From JBBQVS01 sp038211295 (GTDB taxonomy: Bacteria; Chloroflexota; Ktedonobacteria; Ktedonobacterales; Ktedonobacteraceae), in contig JBBQVS010000009.1 of assembly GCA_038211295.1 (NCBI GenBank), positions 1 through 64,000 on the forward strand: a DNA stretch of 64,000 nucleotides, read 5' to 3'. Position numbers and translations under genes: made by a program. Every line of letters starts with the position of its first letter. Position 1 is the first letter of the stretch. The notes under the pieces were generated by a model. It had not been told where the DNA came from. It worked only from the letters and a program-made list of their open reading frames with translations, and did no database searches. Positions 7,275-16,178 of this stretch are shown here, in pieces.

Positions 7275-9836
7275 TCACGAAAGCTCCTGTTCGACCTCGC
7301 TTACTGTGCTGGCGCGGCACACACGATTGGCGAGTTCTATGAGTTCGGGGAGGGTACGCCCTGTGAGGGCGGCGCGTATTGCTGGCAGGGCGTTGGGAGT
7401 CATGCTGAGTTCGGTGACGCCAAGACCAACGAGTACGGGGGCCAGACGTGGGTCGCTTGCCATCTCGCCACAGACCGCGACAGGCTTGCCCGCGTTTCGG
7501 CCCGCCTCTGCGACTTGCCGAATCAGACGGAGCACCGAGGGTTGCAATGGTGTGTAGAGTGTCGAGAGCGCGGTATTGGTGCGGTCACAGGCAAGCGTGT
7601 ATTGCAGCAGGTCGTTCGCGCCAATGCTGAAGAAGTCAGCGAGTTGCGCCAATTCGGGAGCCATCACAACGGACGCTGGCACCTCGATCATGATACCAAG
7701 CGGCACGGCTTTAGATATGTGCAGGTCAGTAGTTACACGTTCAAAAAGGGTGCGAACCGTGCGTAGTTCCTCAACCGTCGTAAGCATGGGCAGCATAATA
7801 TGTAGTTCCACCTGCTCGTCTTGTGCCGCGCGTAATAACGCCCTGAATTGTTGCTCCAAGAGTTCTGGATGGGCCAGATGAACGCGGAGACCACGGACAC
7901 CGAGGGCGGGATTAGCTTCTTTGGTCGTACTAAGAAATGGTTGTACCGCCGGCATAGGCTTGTCTGCGCCCGCATCAAGTGTGCGAACAACAATTGGGCC
8001 ACGTGTTGTACTCTTTGTATCGCCGAGAAACGCGCGAAACACCTGTATATAACTGGTATATTGTTGCGCCTCGTTCGGCATCGTCTGTGTGCTGGCGAAG
8101 AGAAACTCTGTGCGGAGCAGTCCTATACCTTCGGCTCCCCATTGACGGGCGGCGGTGGCCTCAACTGCGCTCCCGACATTAGCAAGCAGATGAATACGTT
8201 GCTCGCCTAGAAGCAAGGGTGCTTGTGTGTGCTGAGCGGCCTTGAGTGCGGTCAGTCGTTGCGTCTGTTCCTTGACATGCTGAGAGAGCGAGGCGAGTAT
8301 CTCCGACGTGGGTTGTACGTACAGGATGCCTTTTTCCGCATCCATGCCAAGCTCCTCGCCATCATGGATGCGTTGTAGAAGTGTTTCATTCAGTCCGGCA
8401 ATCGCGGGAATGCCGAGGGCGCGTGCCAGAATCGCGGTATGCGCGGTTGCTCCCCCTTGCGTTGTGCAGATACCCAGTATCATATCTTGCCGTAGTTGCG
8501 CGGTATCTGAGGGGGTCAAGTCATGCGCGATCAGGATAACAGGTGTGTTGAGTGTGCTAAAGTCCTGATGTGAGGTTGTTGAGACGCCCAGATGTTGTAC
8601 GACACGGCTTGTAACGTCGCGAATATCAACGGCTCGTTCCGCCAGTAGCCCATCCTTCACTGACGCGAGTTGTGTGGCGTTTTGTTCGCCCACCTGTGCG
8701 AACGCACTCGCGGCATCGAAGCGTTGTGCGATAAGCGCGTTCGCGGCCCGCAGAAGCCGAGGATCGCGCAAAAGCAGTATCTGCGCGTCGAAAATCGCCG
8801 CCTCTTTTGCCCCGATTTGTTGTTGCAGGCGTTGCATCAGTGTTTGCAATTCGGCGACGGTGGCATCTATCGCTTCCAGCAACCGCGCCTGCTCTGCCGC
8901 GACCTGTGTCGAGTCGATGGTACGTCGCTCGACGGTGCGTAAGTTCACGCTGTGCGAGGTATAGAGGAGGGCCGGCCCCAGCGCAAAGCCGCTTGAGGTT
9001 GCGATGCCGACCAGTTCGTTTTCGACCTGTGCGGGTGGCGCATAAGCCCCTGCGGGTTCTTTGATCTGTGGGGAACTGGATGCGGCCTCGGTTGACTCAT
9101 AGAAGTTTGCCTGTATCAGTTCGTCGAGGGCGTCCAACGCTGCCTGTGCTTGCGGGCCGCCGACGCGAACACGCAATACGTCGCCTTTACGAGCGGCTAG
9201 GCCAAGCAACCCAGACATGCTATCGGCCCTCGATGAACTCGTGTTCGTGTGTATCTCCACAATGGCATCGAAGCGTGCCGCGGTATGAATGATGAGACTA
9301 CTGGGGCGAGCGTGCAGGCCGACAGGATTGGCGAGCGTGTACTGCTTTTCCAGAGCGTCGGCTGGGAGCGGCTCCTCTGGCTGTTCGGCTACGGCGGTGA
9401 CGGGAGCTGAAGCTTCTACCTGTGTAATGGGCTTTATATGCTCAAGCATTTCTTTGCTTGCGGTTTGTTCTGCGACTGCCCTCACCTTATGCAACGAAGA
9501 CCCTTGCGCCGCCTCAACCGCTCCCGCGACTGCTCCCTCGACGAGTGGTGCGTAACTGAGATGGACGCGTCCGCGCTGTTCTTCAGTGAGACGTTCGATA
9601 GCCATTTCTGTTGAGAACGCCGCACTCCCCATGTCGATAAGTATGAGTACACCGTCGGAGCTATCAACCGTTTCAATAGCATGATAGATAGTCTCAACAG
9701 ATGTACCGAGGATGTTGTTTCCCAGGCCGCCTGCTGCGACAATCGCAGTATTGTTGTGTGCCATCTGTTGAGCAAGTTCTACGGCACCGAGAGCGAGTTT
9801 TTCGCTATGTGACACAATGACCAATCCCACCGTCAT
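7275..9836 (-). CDS. dhaM: DhaM-HPr-Enzyme I fusion: complete PEP phosphorelay for dihydroxyacetone kinase
   Basis: One 853-residue chain carries three PTS modules. Residues 1-125 are the EIIA-Man-like DhaM domain with His10 in VSHS. Residues about 165-248 are HPr with phospho-His175 in GLHARP. Residues about 275-850 are a full-length Enzyme I, with phospho-His466 in GGATAHTAI, RTEFLFA, and the PEP-domain Cys789 in CGEMASDP. PEP phosphate would pass from EI to HPr to DhaM and on to the ADP held by DhaL. Escherichia coli DhaM also has EIIA, HPr and EI parts, but its EI is truncated and depends on general EI; here the PEP-binding domain is present. It is the last gene of the operon, 70 bases after dhaL. 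Confidence 0.93.
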   Translation of the reverse strand: MTVGLVIVSHSEKLALGAVELAQQMAHNNTAIVAAGGLGNNILGTSVETIYHAIETVDSSDGVLILIDMGSAAFSTEMAIERLTEEQRGRVHLSYAPLVEGAVAGAVEAAQGSSLHKVRAVAEQTASKEMLEHIKPITQVEASAPVTAVAEQPEEPLPADALEKQYTLANPVGLHARPSSLIIHTAARFDAIVEIHTNTSSSRADSMSGLLGLAARKGDVLRVRVGGPQAQAALDALDELIQANFYESTEAASSSPQIKEPAGAYAPPAQVENELVGIATSSGFALGPALLYTSHSVNLRTVERRTIDSTQVAAEQARLLEAIDATVAELQTLMQRLQQQIGAKEAAIFDAQILLLRDPRLLRAANALIAQRFDAASAFAQVGEQNATQLASVKDGLLAERAVDIRDVTSRVVQHLGVSTTSHQDFSTLNTPVILIAHDLTPSDTAQLRQDMILGICTTQGGATAHTAILARALGIPAIAGLNETLLQRIHDGEELGMDAEKGILYVQPTSEILASLSQHVKEQTQRLTALKAAQHTQAPLLLGEQRIHLLANVGSAVEATAARQWGAEGIGLLRTEFLFASTQTMPNEAQQYTSYIQVFRAFLGDTKSTTRGPIVVRTLDAGADKPMPAVQPFLSTTKEANPALGVRGLRVHLAHPELLEQQFRALLRAAQDEQVELHIMLPMLTTVEELRTVRTLFERVTTDLHISKAVPLGIMIEVPASVVMAPELAQLADFFSIGANDLLQYTLACDRTNTALSTLYTPLQPSVLRLIRQVAEAGRNAGKPVAVCGEMASDPRLAPVLVGLGVTELSMTPNALPAIRAALTGRTLPELIELANRVCRASTVSEVEQELS

Positions 9837-9906
9837 GGCCTTTTCCCCTCTGACTGAATGGCTAATTAGCGGATAGCTGTAGTTGTGTTAAAAGAAGACG
9901 AGCAGG

Positions 9907-10536
9907 CTAGGCTGTGCGAGTGCCTTCCGCGAGTGCCTGAAGGATAAACATGCTTGAAGTGGCGCCGGGGTCTTGATGACCTATGCTGCGCTCGCCGAGA
10001 TAGCTGGCCCGACCTTTTGTCGCGAGCATGGGAATGGTGGCTTTCGCGCCCTCTTCCGCCGCCGTTGCCGCGCGTGCCGCCACGTCAGCGAGCGTGGCCC
10101 CCTGAGCAAGGGCTTCTTTCGCGGCTGTGACTGCGGGAATGAGTGCGTCCACCATCGTTTTCTCGCCCATCTGAGCTTTGCCACGTGCGACCACGCCACC
10201 GACAAAGGCGTCGAGGAGCGCGACCAGATCGGCGGCTTCAAGAGTGGTCTTGCCTGTGACTACTGCTGCCGCGCGGAGAAAGGCGGTGCCATAGAGTGGG
10301 CCGCTTGAGCCGCCAACGGTGGAAACGAGAGTTGAGCCAACCGTTTTGAGCTGAGTGGCAATGTCCATTGTGGTCATTGTGGGAAACTTTACGCGCATCG
10401 CAGCAAAGCCGCGATCCATATTTGTGCCATGATCGGCGTCGCCAATCGGTGAGTCCAGTTGAGTAAGATACTGTGCATTCTCATGCAATACGTCCGCGAC
10501 GCGGGTCAACCAGCGTAATGTATCTTCGTTGTTCAT
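9907..10536 (-). CDS. dhaL: Dihydroxyacetone kinase ADP-binding subunit DhaL
   Basis: Holds ADP as a permanently bound cofactor that is rephosphorylated by DhaM and phosphorylates the DHA bound to DhaK. The 209 residues match the family length. IGDADHGTNM (31-40) gives the aspartates that bind the two magnesium ions, GGSSGPLYG forms the phosphate loop, and GHQDPGA is the C-terminal nucleotide-site motif. GGAGG stands 10 bases before the ATG. The gene lies between dhaK and the DhaM fusion, confirming a PEP-dependent rather than an ATP-dependent DHA kinase. Confidence 0.95.
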   Translation of the reverse strand: MNNEDTLRWLTRVADVLHENAQYLTQLDSPIGDADHGTNMDRGFAAMRVKFPTMTTMDIATQLKTVGSTLVSTVGGSSGPLYGTAFLRAAAVVTGKTTLEAADLVALLDAFVGGVVARGKAQMGEKTMVDALIPAVTAAKEALAQGATLADVAARAATAAEEGAKATIPMLATKGRASYLGERSIGHQDPGATSSMFILQALAEGTRTA

Positions 10537-10565
10537 AGCGCACTATCCTCCAGTAAAGAGTAAGC

Positions 10566-10601
10566 GATGTCGCCTACAAAAGAAATTTTGTAGACGACAT
10601 C
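10566..10601 (-). promoter_or_regulatory. Stem-loop between dhaK and dhaL
   Basis: Arms 10566-10581 and 10586-10601 pair except for one mismatch: GATGTCG and CTACAAAA against their complements around a four-base loop. It fills the 84-base gap between dhaK and dhaL on the same strand. No long U-tract follows on the reverse strand. It may modulate mRNA stability or partial termination; that is inference. Confidence 0.55.
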
Positions 10602-10620
10602 GGGGAACGAATCAGGAAAA

Positions 10621-11622
10621 TTAGCGACCCCAGCGTAGGGCGGGTGTGTGAACGGGTGCGTCCCAGTATTTGGTGAGTTCGTCGTCGAGGCGTACAAGTG
10701 TAATCGAGGCACCCGCCATGTCGAGGGAAGTGATATAGCTGCCAACGAGCGAGCGTGCGATGGTGACATTCTTGCCTTTGAGGATGCGGCTGAGTTCCTC
10801 GAAGACGATATAGAGTTCGATAAGTGGTGTGCCGCCCATACCGTTGACGAAGGCGAGTACCTGTTCACCCGACTTGAGGCCCAGGTCTTCGATGATGGGG
10901 TTGGCGAGCATCTCGGTAATTTGTGACGCGGGGGCAATCTTGATACGTCGGCGGCCCGGCTCACCATGAATGCCAATACCGATCTCGATCTCGTCGTCGC
11001 CGATGTCAAAGTTCGGCTTGCCGTTAGCGGGTACTGTTCCAGATGTGAGAGCCATGCCCATACTGCGCCCCTGCGCGTTGACCTTTTTCGCGATGGCGAC
11101 AACCGCGTCGAGTGGTGCGCCCGTCTCGGCGAGGCCGCCGACAATCTTCTCGACAAGCACGGTCACGCCAACGCCACGTCGTCCGGTTGTGTACAGGCTG
11201 TCTTGTACCGCCACATCGTCGTTTGTGACAACGGCTGCGACCTTGATACCGTCGGCTTCCGCGAGTTCCGCCGCCATTTCAAAGTTGAGTACGTCGCCCG
11301 TATAGTTCTTGACGATGTGTAGCACGCCAGCCCCGCCGTTGACCGCTTTGGTCGCGGCAAGCATCTGGTCAGGCACGGGTGAGGTAAAAATAGCGCCGGG
11401 GCAGGCGGCATCGAGCATTCCGATGCCCACGAAGCCTCCATGCATTGGCTCATGTCCGCTGCCGCCGCCGGAGATGACCCCAACTTTGCCCTGTACAGGC
11501 GCACCTTTACGCACGACAATTTGGCTTTCTTGATCGACAGTAATCAGATCGGCGTGGGCCAGTGCCATGCCTGCGAGCGACTCTTTGACAACATCTTCGG
11601 GCTTGTTGATAAGCTTCTTCAT
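10621..11622 (-). CDS. dhaK: Dihydroxyacetone kinase substrate-binding subunit DhaK
   Basis: Binds DHA covalently as a hemiaminal through a histidine, presenting it to DhaL-ADP/ATP for phosphorylation to DHAP. The 333-residue length, SGGGSGHEPMHGG (51-63) and the covalent-binding His219 in GIGIHGEPG are typical. AAGGAG lies 4 bases before the ATG and directly follows the glpD stop, so glpD and dhaK are tightly coupled (10-base gap). Carrying dhaK in a glycerol-3-phosphate operon without a visible glycerol dehydrogenase suggests that free DHA, not DHA made from glycerol, is the second substrate. Confidence 0.95.
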   Translation of the reverse strand: MKKLINKPEDVVKESLAGMALAHADLITVDQESQIVVRKGAPVQGKVGVISGGGSGHEPMHGGFVGIGMLDAACPGAIFTSPVPDQMLAATKAVNGGAGVLHIVKNYTGDVLNFEMAAELAEADGIKVAAVVTNDDVAVQDSLYTTGRRGVGVTVLVEKIVGGLAETGAPLDAVVAIAKKVNAQGRSMGMALTSGTVPANGKPNFDIGDDEIEIGIGIHGEPGRRRIKIAPASQITEMLANPIIEDLGLKSGEQVLAFVNGMGGTPLIELYIVFEELSRILKGKNVTIARSLVGSYITSLDMAGASITLVRLDDELTKYWDAPVHTPALRWGR

Positions 11623-11632
11623 GCTGCTCCTT

Positions 11633-13321
11633 TTACACGCCGATTTCGGCGTCTATCTGCTGTTGAATGGGTGCGCGGTACGCGTCAATCATAGTCTGAG
11701 TACGTTCGGGTGTCCAATGCAGTTCCTGCGCCATCATGCGCGCGACCTCTTTGACAACGCCAAGCCCCCGATCTCGGTCTTCAAGAGTGATGGAGGTGCG
11801 GCGACCCAGGATATCGTAGGGCGTCATTGCCATCTCATGACGGCAGGCGTGCAATACTTCGGCTCTGAGATAAGGCAGGTCTTCAACCAACCGTTCGCCA
11901 AGCGAGGCGTCGTCCGCGATCAGGTCGAACAGGGCGGTGGCTCCCGTACCATAGCTATGTCCGAGATGAACAATCGCGTCGGCGTCGAGTCCCAGCGTGG
12001 CCCCTCTGTGTGCCAGTTCTTTTTGTAGAACCTGCCAACCGGCACTTCCCTGTAAGGGTAAGCTTTCGGTGGGATGAACTGGCTTCGTTTTGTCGCGTTT
12101 GCTGAGTACATCGACGGTATCCTGTGCCATGAGGCGATAGGTCGTGAGTTTGCCGCCAACAATGGTGACAAGACCTGAGTCTGCCTGCAAGACAACATGA
12201 GTACGTGAGAGCTTTGCGCTTGATTGGCCCTGACCCTCTTTGCGTGGCTGCACGAGTGGACGATAGCCTGCGTAGGTGCTGACGATATCGTCGGCGGTCA
12301 GGTTGACCGAGAGATAGCGGTTGAGATGGTCGAGCAGATACTTCACATCTTCCGGACTGGACGTGGGATTATCAAGATCGCCGGAGCCGGTATCGGTGGT
12401 GCCGAGTACGGCGCGTGACTCCCAGGGGACGATGAAAAGAATACGTTTGTCGTCGGTTTCTGGTAGCACAATCGCGCTGTCGCCGATGTTGAGGTCTTCG
12501 CGCGAGAAGACAAGGTGGATGCCTTTGCTTGGCACAATCTTTATCTGTGGCTCCTCGCCTGTGAGATGTTCGAGTTCCTCAGAGAAAATGCCTGTCGCAT
12601 TGACAACGTGACGTGCGCGAATGGTGATGTCGCGTCCATCAAGCTTATCGTGAACGTGTACGCCCTGTATCTTGTTATTCTCCAAGATGAACGAGGTCAC
12701 TTCAGCATAGTTGGCGACCACCGCCCCATACTGCGCGGCTGTGCGAATAACTGCCATTGTGAGTCGTGCGTCATTGGTCTGCGCGTCGTAATAGATGAAG
12801 CCCTCTTTAAGACCCTCCGTCACCAGCGTAGGGGCCATCTTCTGCACGGTTTCGCGGCTGATATGTTTATGATGGTGAATGTTGCGTTTTCCCGCGAGGG
12901 CATCGTAGAGCCAGAGGCCGATATCGAGAACAAAGCTGAGGCCGATGCCGCCGGGAGTTGTGAAGGGCATCCCGACAGGGTGGCGGTCTCCTTCGTAGAT
13001 GGGCAGGACAAAGGCGACGGGATCGACGAGATAAGGTGCGTTCTGTAGGAGTAGGCCGCGCTCTATCAACGCTTCATGCACGAGCGCGAAATCGAAATTG
13101 GGAAGATAGCGAATGCCGCCATGCACAAGCTTTGTTGATTTGCTGCTCGTCCCACTGGCAAAGTCAGTTTTTTCGACGAGCGCGACCTTGTATCCACGCG
13201 CGACGGCGTCTAGCGCGACGCCCGCGCCCGTGATGCCGCCGCCGATAACAAGTACGTCGTAGGTTTCGCTGTCCAACTGGGAAAGATTGAGTGTGCGTGC
13301 CTCTGACGAGAGTGGTTGCAT
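11633..13321 (-). CDS. glpD: Aerobic glycerol-3-phosphate dehydrogenase GlpD
   Basis: An FAD-dependent, membrane-associated enzyme that oxidises sn-glycerol 3-phosphate to DHAP and feeds electrons to quinone. The protein has 562 residues. VIGGGITGAG (25-34) is the FAD dinucleotide fold, and KSTKLVHGGIRYL is the conserved FAD/substrate block of the GlpD family. The C-terminal DAO_C domain includes HLGHSYGTGA and a helical end. AAGG lies close before the ATG. A stem-loop separates it from glpF. Confidence 0.95.
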   Translation of the reverse strand: MQPLSSEARTLNLSQLDSETYDVLVIGGGITGAGVALDAVARGYKVALVEKTDFASGTSSKSTKLVHGGIRYLPNFDFALVHEALIERGLLLQNAPYLVDPVAFVLPIYEGDRHPVGMPFTTPGGIGLSFVLDIGLWLYDALAGKRNIHHHKHISRETVQKMAPTLVTEGLKEGFIYYDAQTNDARLTMAVIRTAAQYGAVVANYAEVTSFILENNKIQGVHVHDKLDGRDITIRARHVVNATGIFSEELEHLTGEEPQIKIVPSKGIHLVFSREDLNIGDSAIVLPETDDKRILFIVPWESRAVLGTTDTGSGDLDNPTSSPEDVKYLLDHLNRYLSVNLTADDIVSTYAGYRPLVQPRKEGQGQSSAKLSRTHVVLQADSGLVTIVGGKLTTYRLMAQDTVDVLSKRDKTKPVHPTESLPLQGSAGWQVLQKELAHRGATLGLDADAIVHLGHSYGTGATALFDLIADDASLGERLVEDLPYLRAEVLHACRHEMAMTPYDILGRRTSITLEDRDRGLGVVKEVARMMAQELHWTPERTQTMIDAYRAPIQQQIDAEIGV

Positions 13322-13336
13322 GATGACCTTGACCGC

Positions 13337-13365
13337 GAAGAGACGACGGAATGAGTCGTCTCTTC
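13337..13365 (-). promoter_or_regulatory. Stem-loop between glpF and glpD
   Basis: Arms 13337-13347 and 13355-13365 (GAAGAGACGAC and its complement) are perfect over 11 bp with a 7-base loop. It lies in the 76-base gap ahead of glpD on the reverse strand. In Bacillus subtilis GlpP acts at a terminator in the glpD leader, so this position is a candidate control point, but no U-tract follows. Confidence 0.5.
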
Positions 13366-13397
13366 TTCCTTTCTTATAAGCGCGATGTGTAAGAGTA

Positions 13398-14285
13398 TTA
13401 GTCGATGGCTGGCTCTCTTACCGCTTCGCCGGTGGTAACAGAGTCGCCAGACTTTAACAGACCGCGAGCCGCTAGCACGCGCCCGATGGTGTAGTCGAAG
13501 ATGAAGGCACCCGCGACACCACCCAGAAGCGGCGCGACAATCGGTATCCAGAAGTAGTAGTCATTAGCGGAGAAGCTCGCGCCGCCTGTAACGAGCGCGA
13601 CCCAGAGACGTGGGCCAAAGTCGCGGGCAGGATTGATGGCGTATCCGGTATTGAGGCCGAACGACGCGCCAATTGCCACGATCAAGAAGCCAATAATCAT
13701 CGGGTTCAAGTTTGATTGAACGGGCTGGTTACGTGCATCGGTGATTGCGAGAATCAGACCAACGAGCAACGCGGTGCCAATGAACTCGTCGCCGAACGCT
13801 CCGAACATCCCAACAAAGCTCTTGGGCGAGGTGTAGAAGACGCCACCGACGGAGGTTGCGAAGTCTTTGCCTGCCACCGATGTTGCGTGGTCAAGTGCGC
13901 CCTTATAGACAAAAAAGAGGAGAGCGGCGGCGACAAAGGCACCGAGGACCTGGGCGAGGATATAGGGGCCGACCTTGCTCCAGGAGAAGCGGCGTGTGGC
14001 AGCCAGGCCGAGCGTGACGGCGGGATTCAAGTGTGCGCCACTGATCGCGCCCGAAACATAGATACCAAGCATAACCGCGAAACCCCAGCCAAAGATAATG
14101 ACGGGCCAGGTGTTGGCGAATGGCGTGGCGGCATTGTTCGTGCCAATGTTGTTGAACAGCGCGAAGGTTGCGACACAACCATCGCCGAAGAGGATGAGAA
14201 CCATCGTGCCGAAAAACTCGGCAAGAGCTTCGCCTGCTGTGCCGGCGAGCGGAGAGGCAGTGTTTCTAGTTACGATCTGTGCCAT
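13398..14285 (-). CDS. glpF: Aquaglyceroporin / glycerol facilitator GlpF
   Basis: An MIP-family channel for facilitated glycerol entry. The start at 14285 (MAQIVTRN) is preferred, with GGAG 9 bases upstream, giving 295 residues; starts 6 and 14 codons further up are possible. The two half-helix signatures are HLNPAV (NPA at about 87-89) and INPARD (NPA at 218-220). The Asp after the second NPAR marks glycerol-permeable members. Six membrane spans are evident. It lies between glpK and glpD, so entry, phosphorylation and oxidation are encoded in a row. Confidence 0.92.
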   Translation of the reverse strand: MAQIVTRNTASPLAGTAGEALAEFFGTMVLILFGDGCVATFALFNNIGTNNAATPFANTWPVIIFGWGFAVMLGIYVSGAISGAHLNPAVTLGLAATRRFSWSKVGPYILAQVLGAFVAAALLFFVYKGALDHATSVAGKDFATSVGGVFYTSPKSFVGMFGAFGDEFIGTALLVGLILAITDARNQPVQSNLNPMIIGFLIVAIGASFGLNTGYAINPARDFGPRLWVALVTGGASFSANDYYFWIPIVAPLLGGVAGAFIFDYTIGRVLAARGLLKSGDSVTTGEAVREPAID

Positions 14286-14451
14286 AAGGAAGAACTCCAT
14301 TTCTCTCATCGCGAGAAAACACGTCACCGTGTCAAGAAAACTGGAAGATATGACGCACTACAGGGACAATAGTTTGAGCCTGAGTACTCAGTGAAGATAC
14401 CACACCGAGCTACCCCATGAGACATATGAACAAAGACAAAGCTGTGGAAGC

Positions 14452-14490
14452 GGCACCGATGCACCAGGTATTGACAAGTGCATCAGTGCC
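14452..14490 (-). promoter_or_regulatory. Stem-loop between glpK and glpF
   Basis: Arms 14452-14464 and 14478-14490 pair as GGCAC, one mismatch, then GATGCAC with its complement. It stands in the 257-base gap after glpK on the reverse strand. The rest of that gap shows no gene; it includes the palindrome CTGAGTACTCAG near 14380. The long gap and hairpin may lower or separate expression of the downstream genes. Confidence 0.5.
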
Positions 14491-14542
14491 TGTTGTTCCC
14501 CCACAACGTTGTAAGAGAGGTTACAAATTACAGATTACAAGA

Positions 14543-16060
14543 TTACGCTTTTGCGGTAGTTTTCGCTGCGGGCTGCTCCCAGCCGCGCGAACGTTCGACG
14601 GCGCGTTTCCAATCGGCGTAAAGCGACTCGCGCTGGTCTGTGCTGAATTTTGGCTCGAAGGTGCGGTCAATGGCCCACTGTTTGGAGACCTCCGCTTGAC
14701 TGGCCCAGAAGCCAACGGCGAGGCCCGCGAGATAGGCCGCGCCCAGGGCGGTTGTCTCTGCGATTTTCGGACGCTGAACTGGAACGCCAAGCACGTCGGC
14801 TTGAAACTGCATCAGCAGATTGTTAACGACGGCACCGCCATCTACGCGCAAGGTTTTGAGATCGACACTGCTATCGGCGTTCATCGCCTCTAGGACGTCG
14901 CGTGTCTGGTAGCACATGGATTCAAGAGTGGCCCGTGCGATGTGGCCCATTGTGGAGCCGCGTGTCAGTCCAACGATGGTGCCACGAGCGTAAGGATCCC
15001 AGTAGGGCGCACCGAGGCCGACGAATGCGGGTACGAGATACACGCCGCCGTTGTCTTGCTCGGAGCCTGCGAGTGCTTCAACATCCGAACTGGCATGAAT
15101 GGCTTTGAGGCCATCGCGCATCCATTGCACTGCCGCGCCCGTCACGAAGATCGCGCCTTCCAGACAGTAAATTGTCTTGTCGCCAATGCCCCAGCCGATG
15201 GTTGTCAGCAGTTTGTTTTTGGAGGGAACGGCCTTCTCGCCCGTGTTGATGAGCATGAAGTTGCCTGTGCCATAGGTGTTTTTCGCCATGCCAACCTCGT
15301 AGCAGGCTTGCCCGAAGGTCGCAGCTTGCTGGTCGCCCGCGACGCCTGCTAGCTTGATTGGTGCGCCGAAAAATTCCGCGTCCGTCTCACCAAAGATGCC
15401 GCTTGATGGCATCACAGTAGGCAGCATCGAGCGTGGAACGCCCAGCTCGTTGAGCAGCGTATCGTCCCACTTCTTTTCGTAGATGTTATACATCAGAGTA
15501 CGTGAGGCGTTGGAGGGATCGGTTGCGTGAACGCGACCCTTTGAGAGACGCCACATCAGGAAGGTATCGACGGTGCCAAAGGCCAGTTCGCCGCGATCAG
15601 CCTTTTCGCGTGCGCCGGGGACGTTATCGAGAATCCACTTCACCTTTGTGCCAGAGAAATAGGCATCAGTCACAAGACCTGTGCGGTTGTAAATCTCTTT
15701 ATCGAAGCCCTTCGCGGTCAACTCCTCACAAATAGGAACAGTGAGGCGGCTCTGCCACACAATCGCGTTGAAGACGGCCTTGCCAGTGGTTTTGTCCCAG
15801 ACAATCGCGGTCTCACGCTGGTTGGTAATGCCGATGGCGGAGATGTCGGCGGCGGTTGCGTTCGCTTTCTTCACAGCCTCCTGGGCGACAGCCAACTGGC
15901 TCGACCAGATAGCTTCTGGATCATGTTCAACCAGGCCGGCCTTGGGGAAAATCTGTGGAAATTCTTGCTGTGCCACGCTGACGATTGTACCGTCGTGGTC
16001 GAACAGAATTGCGCGTGAGCTGGTTGTGCCTTGGTCCAGAGCGAGTACATACTTAGCCAT
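14543..16060 (-). CDS. glpK: Glycerol kinase GlpK
   Basis: Phosphorylates glycerol to sn-glycerol 3-phosphate with ATP. The start at 16060 (MAKYVLALDQGTTSSR) puts the conserved phosphate loop at the N-terminus and has GAGGG upstream. This gives 505 residues, the usual length; the longer frame to 16345 overlaps glpP and is rejected. FGGY-kinase motifs are present: GITNQRET, the DPSNASRT block, APYWDPYARG and VDGGAVVNN. In many Firmicutes GlpK is regulated by HPr-mediated phosphorylation of a histidine; the HPr domain in the same operon makes that an open possibility. Confidence 0.96.
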   Translation of the reverse strand: MAKYVLALDQGTTSSRAILFDHDGTIVSVAQQEFPQIFPKAGLVEHDPEAIWSSQLAVAQEAVKKANATAADISAIGITNQRETAIVWDKTTGKAVFNAIVWQSRLTVPICEELTAKGFDKEIYNRTGLVTDAYFSGTKVKWILDNVPGAREKADRGELAFGTVDTFLMWRLSKGRVHATDPSNASRTLMYNIYEKKWDDTLLNELGVPRSMLPTVMPSSGIFGETDAEFFGAPIKLAGVAGDQQAATFGQACYEVGMAKNTYGTGNFMLINTGEKAVPSKNKLLTTIGWGIGDKTIYCLEGAIFVTGAAVQWMRDGLKAIHASSDVEALAGSEQDNGGVYLVPAFVGLGAPYWDPYARGTIVGLTRGSTMGHIARATLESMCYQTRDVLEAMNADSSVDLKTLRVDGGAVVNNLLMQFQADVLGVPVQRPKIAETTALGAAYLAGLAVGFWASQAEVSKQWAIDRTFEPKFSTDQRESLYADWKRAVERSRGWEQPAAKTTAKA

Positions 16061-16178
16061 TGAATAGCCCTCTTTCTTCCTTGTACCGGAGTGCGGATTG
16101 CACTCACAACAACAATGTATCGAAAACGCATTGGCATCACTGCCAACGCAGGAATAGGCAGGCGGTGGAGTAGTTTGT

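Noticed and set aside
10533..11156. Second reverse-strand frame of 207 codons inside dhaK
   Set aside because: It is Ser/Arg/Pro-rich with no motif and overlaps a fully conserved dhaK in another frame.
13716..14372. Forward open frame of 218 codons antisense to glpF
   Set aside because: It is a charged, low-information shadow of the aquaporin gene, which has both NPA motifs on the other strand.
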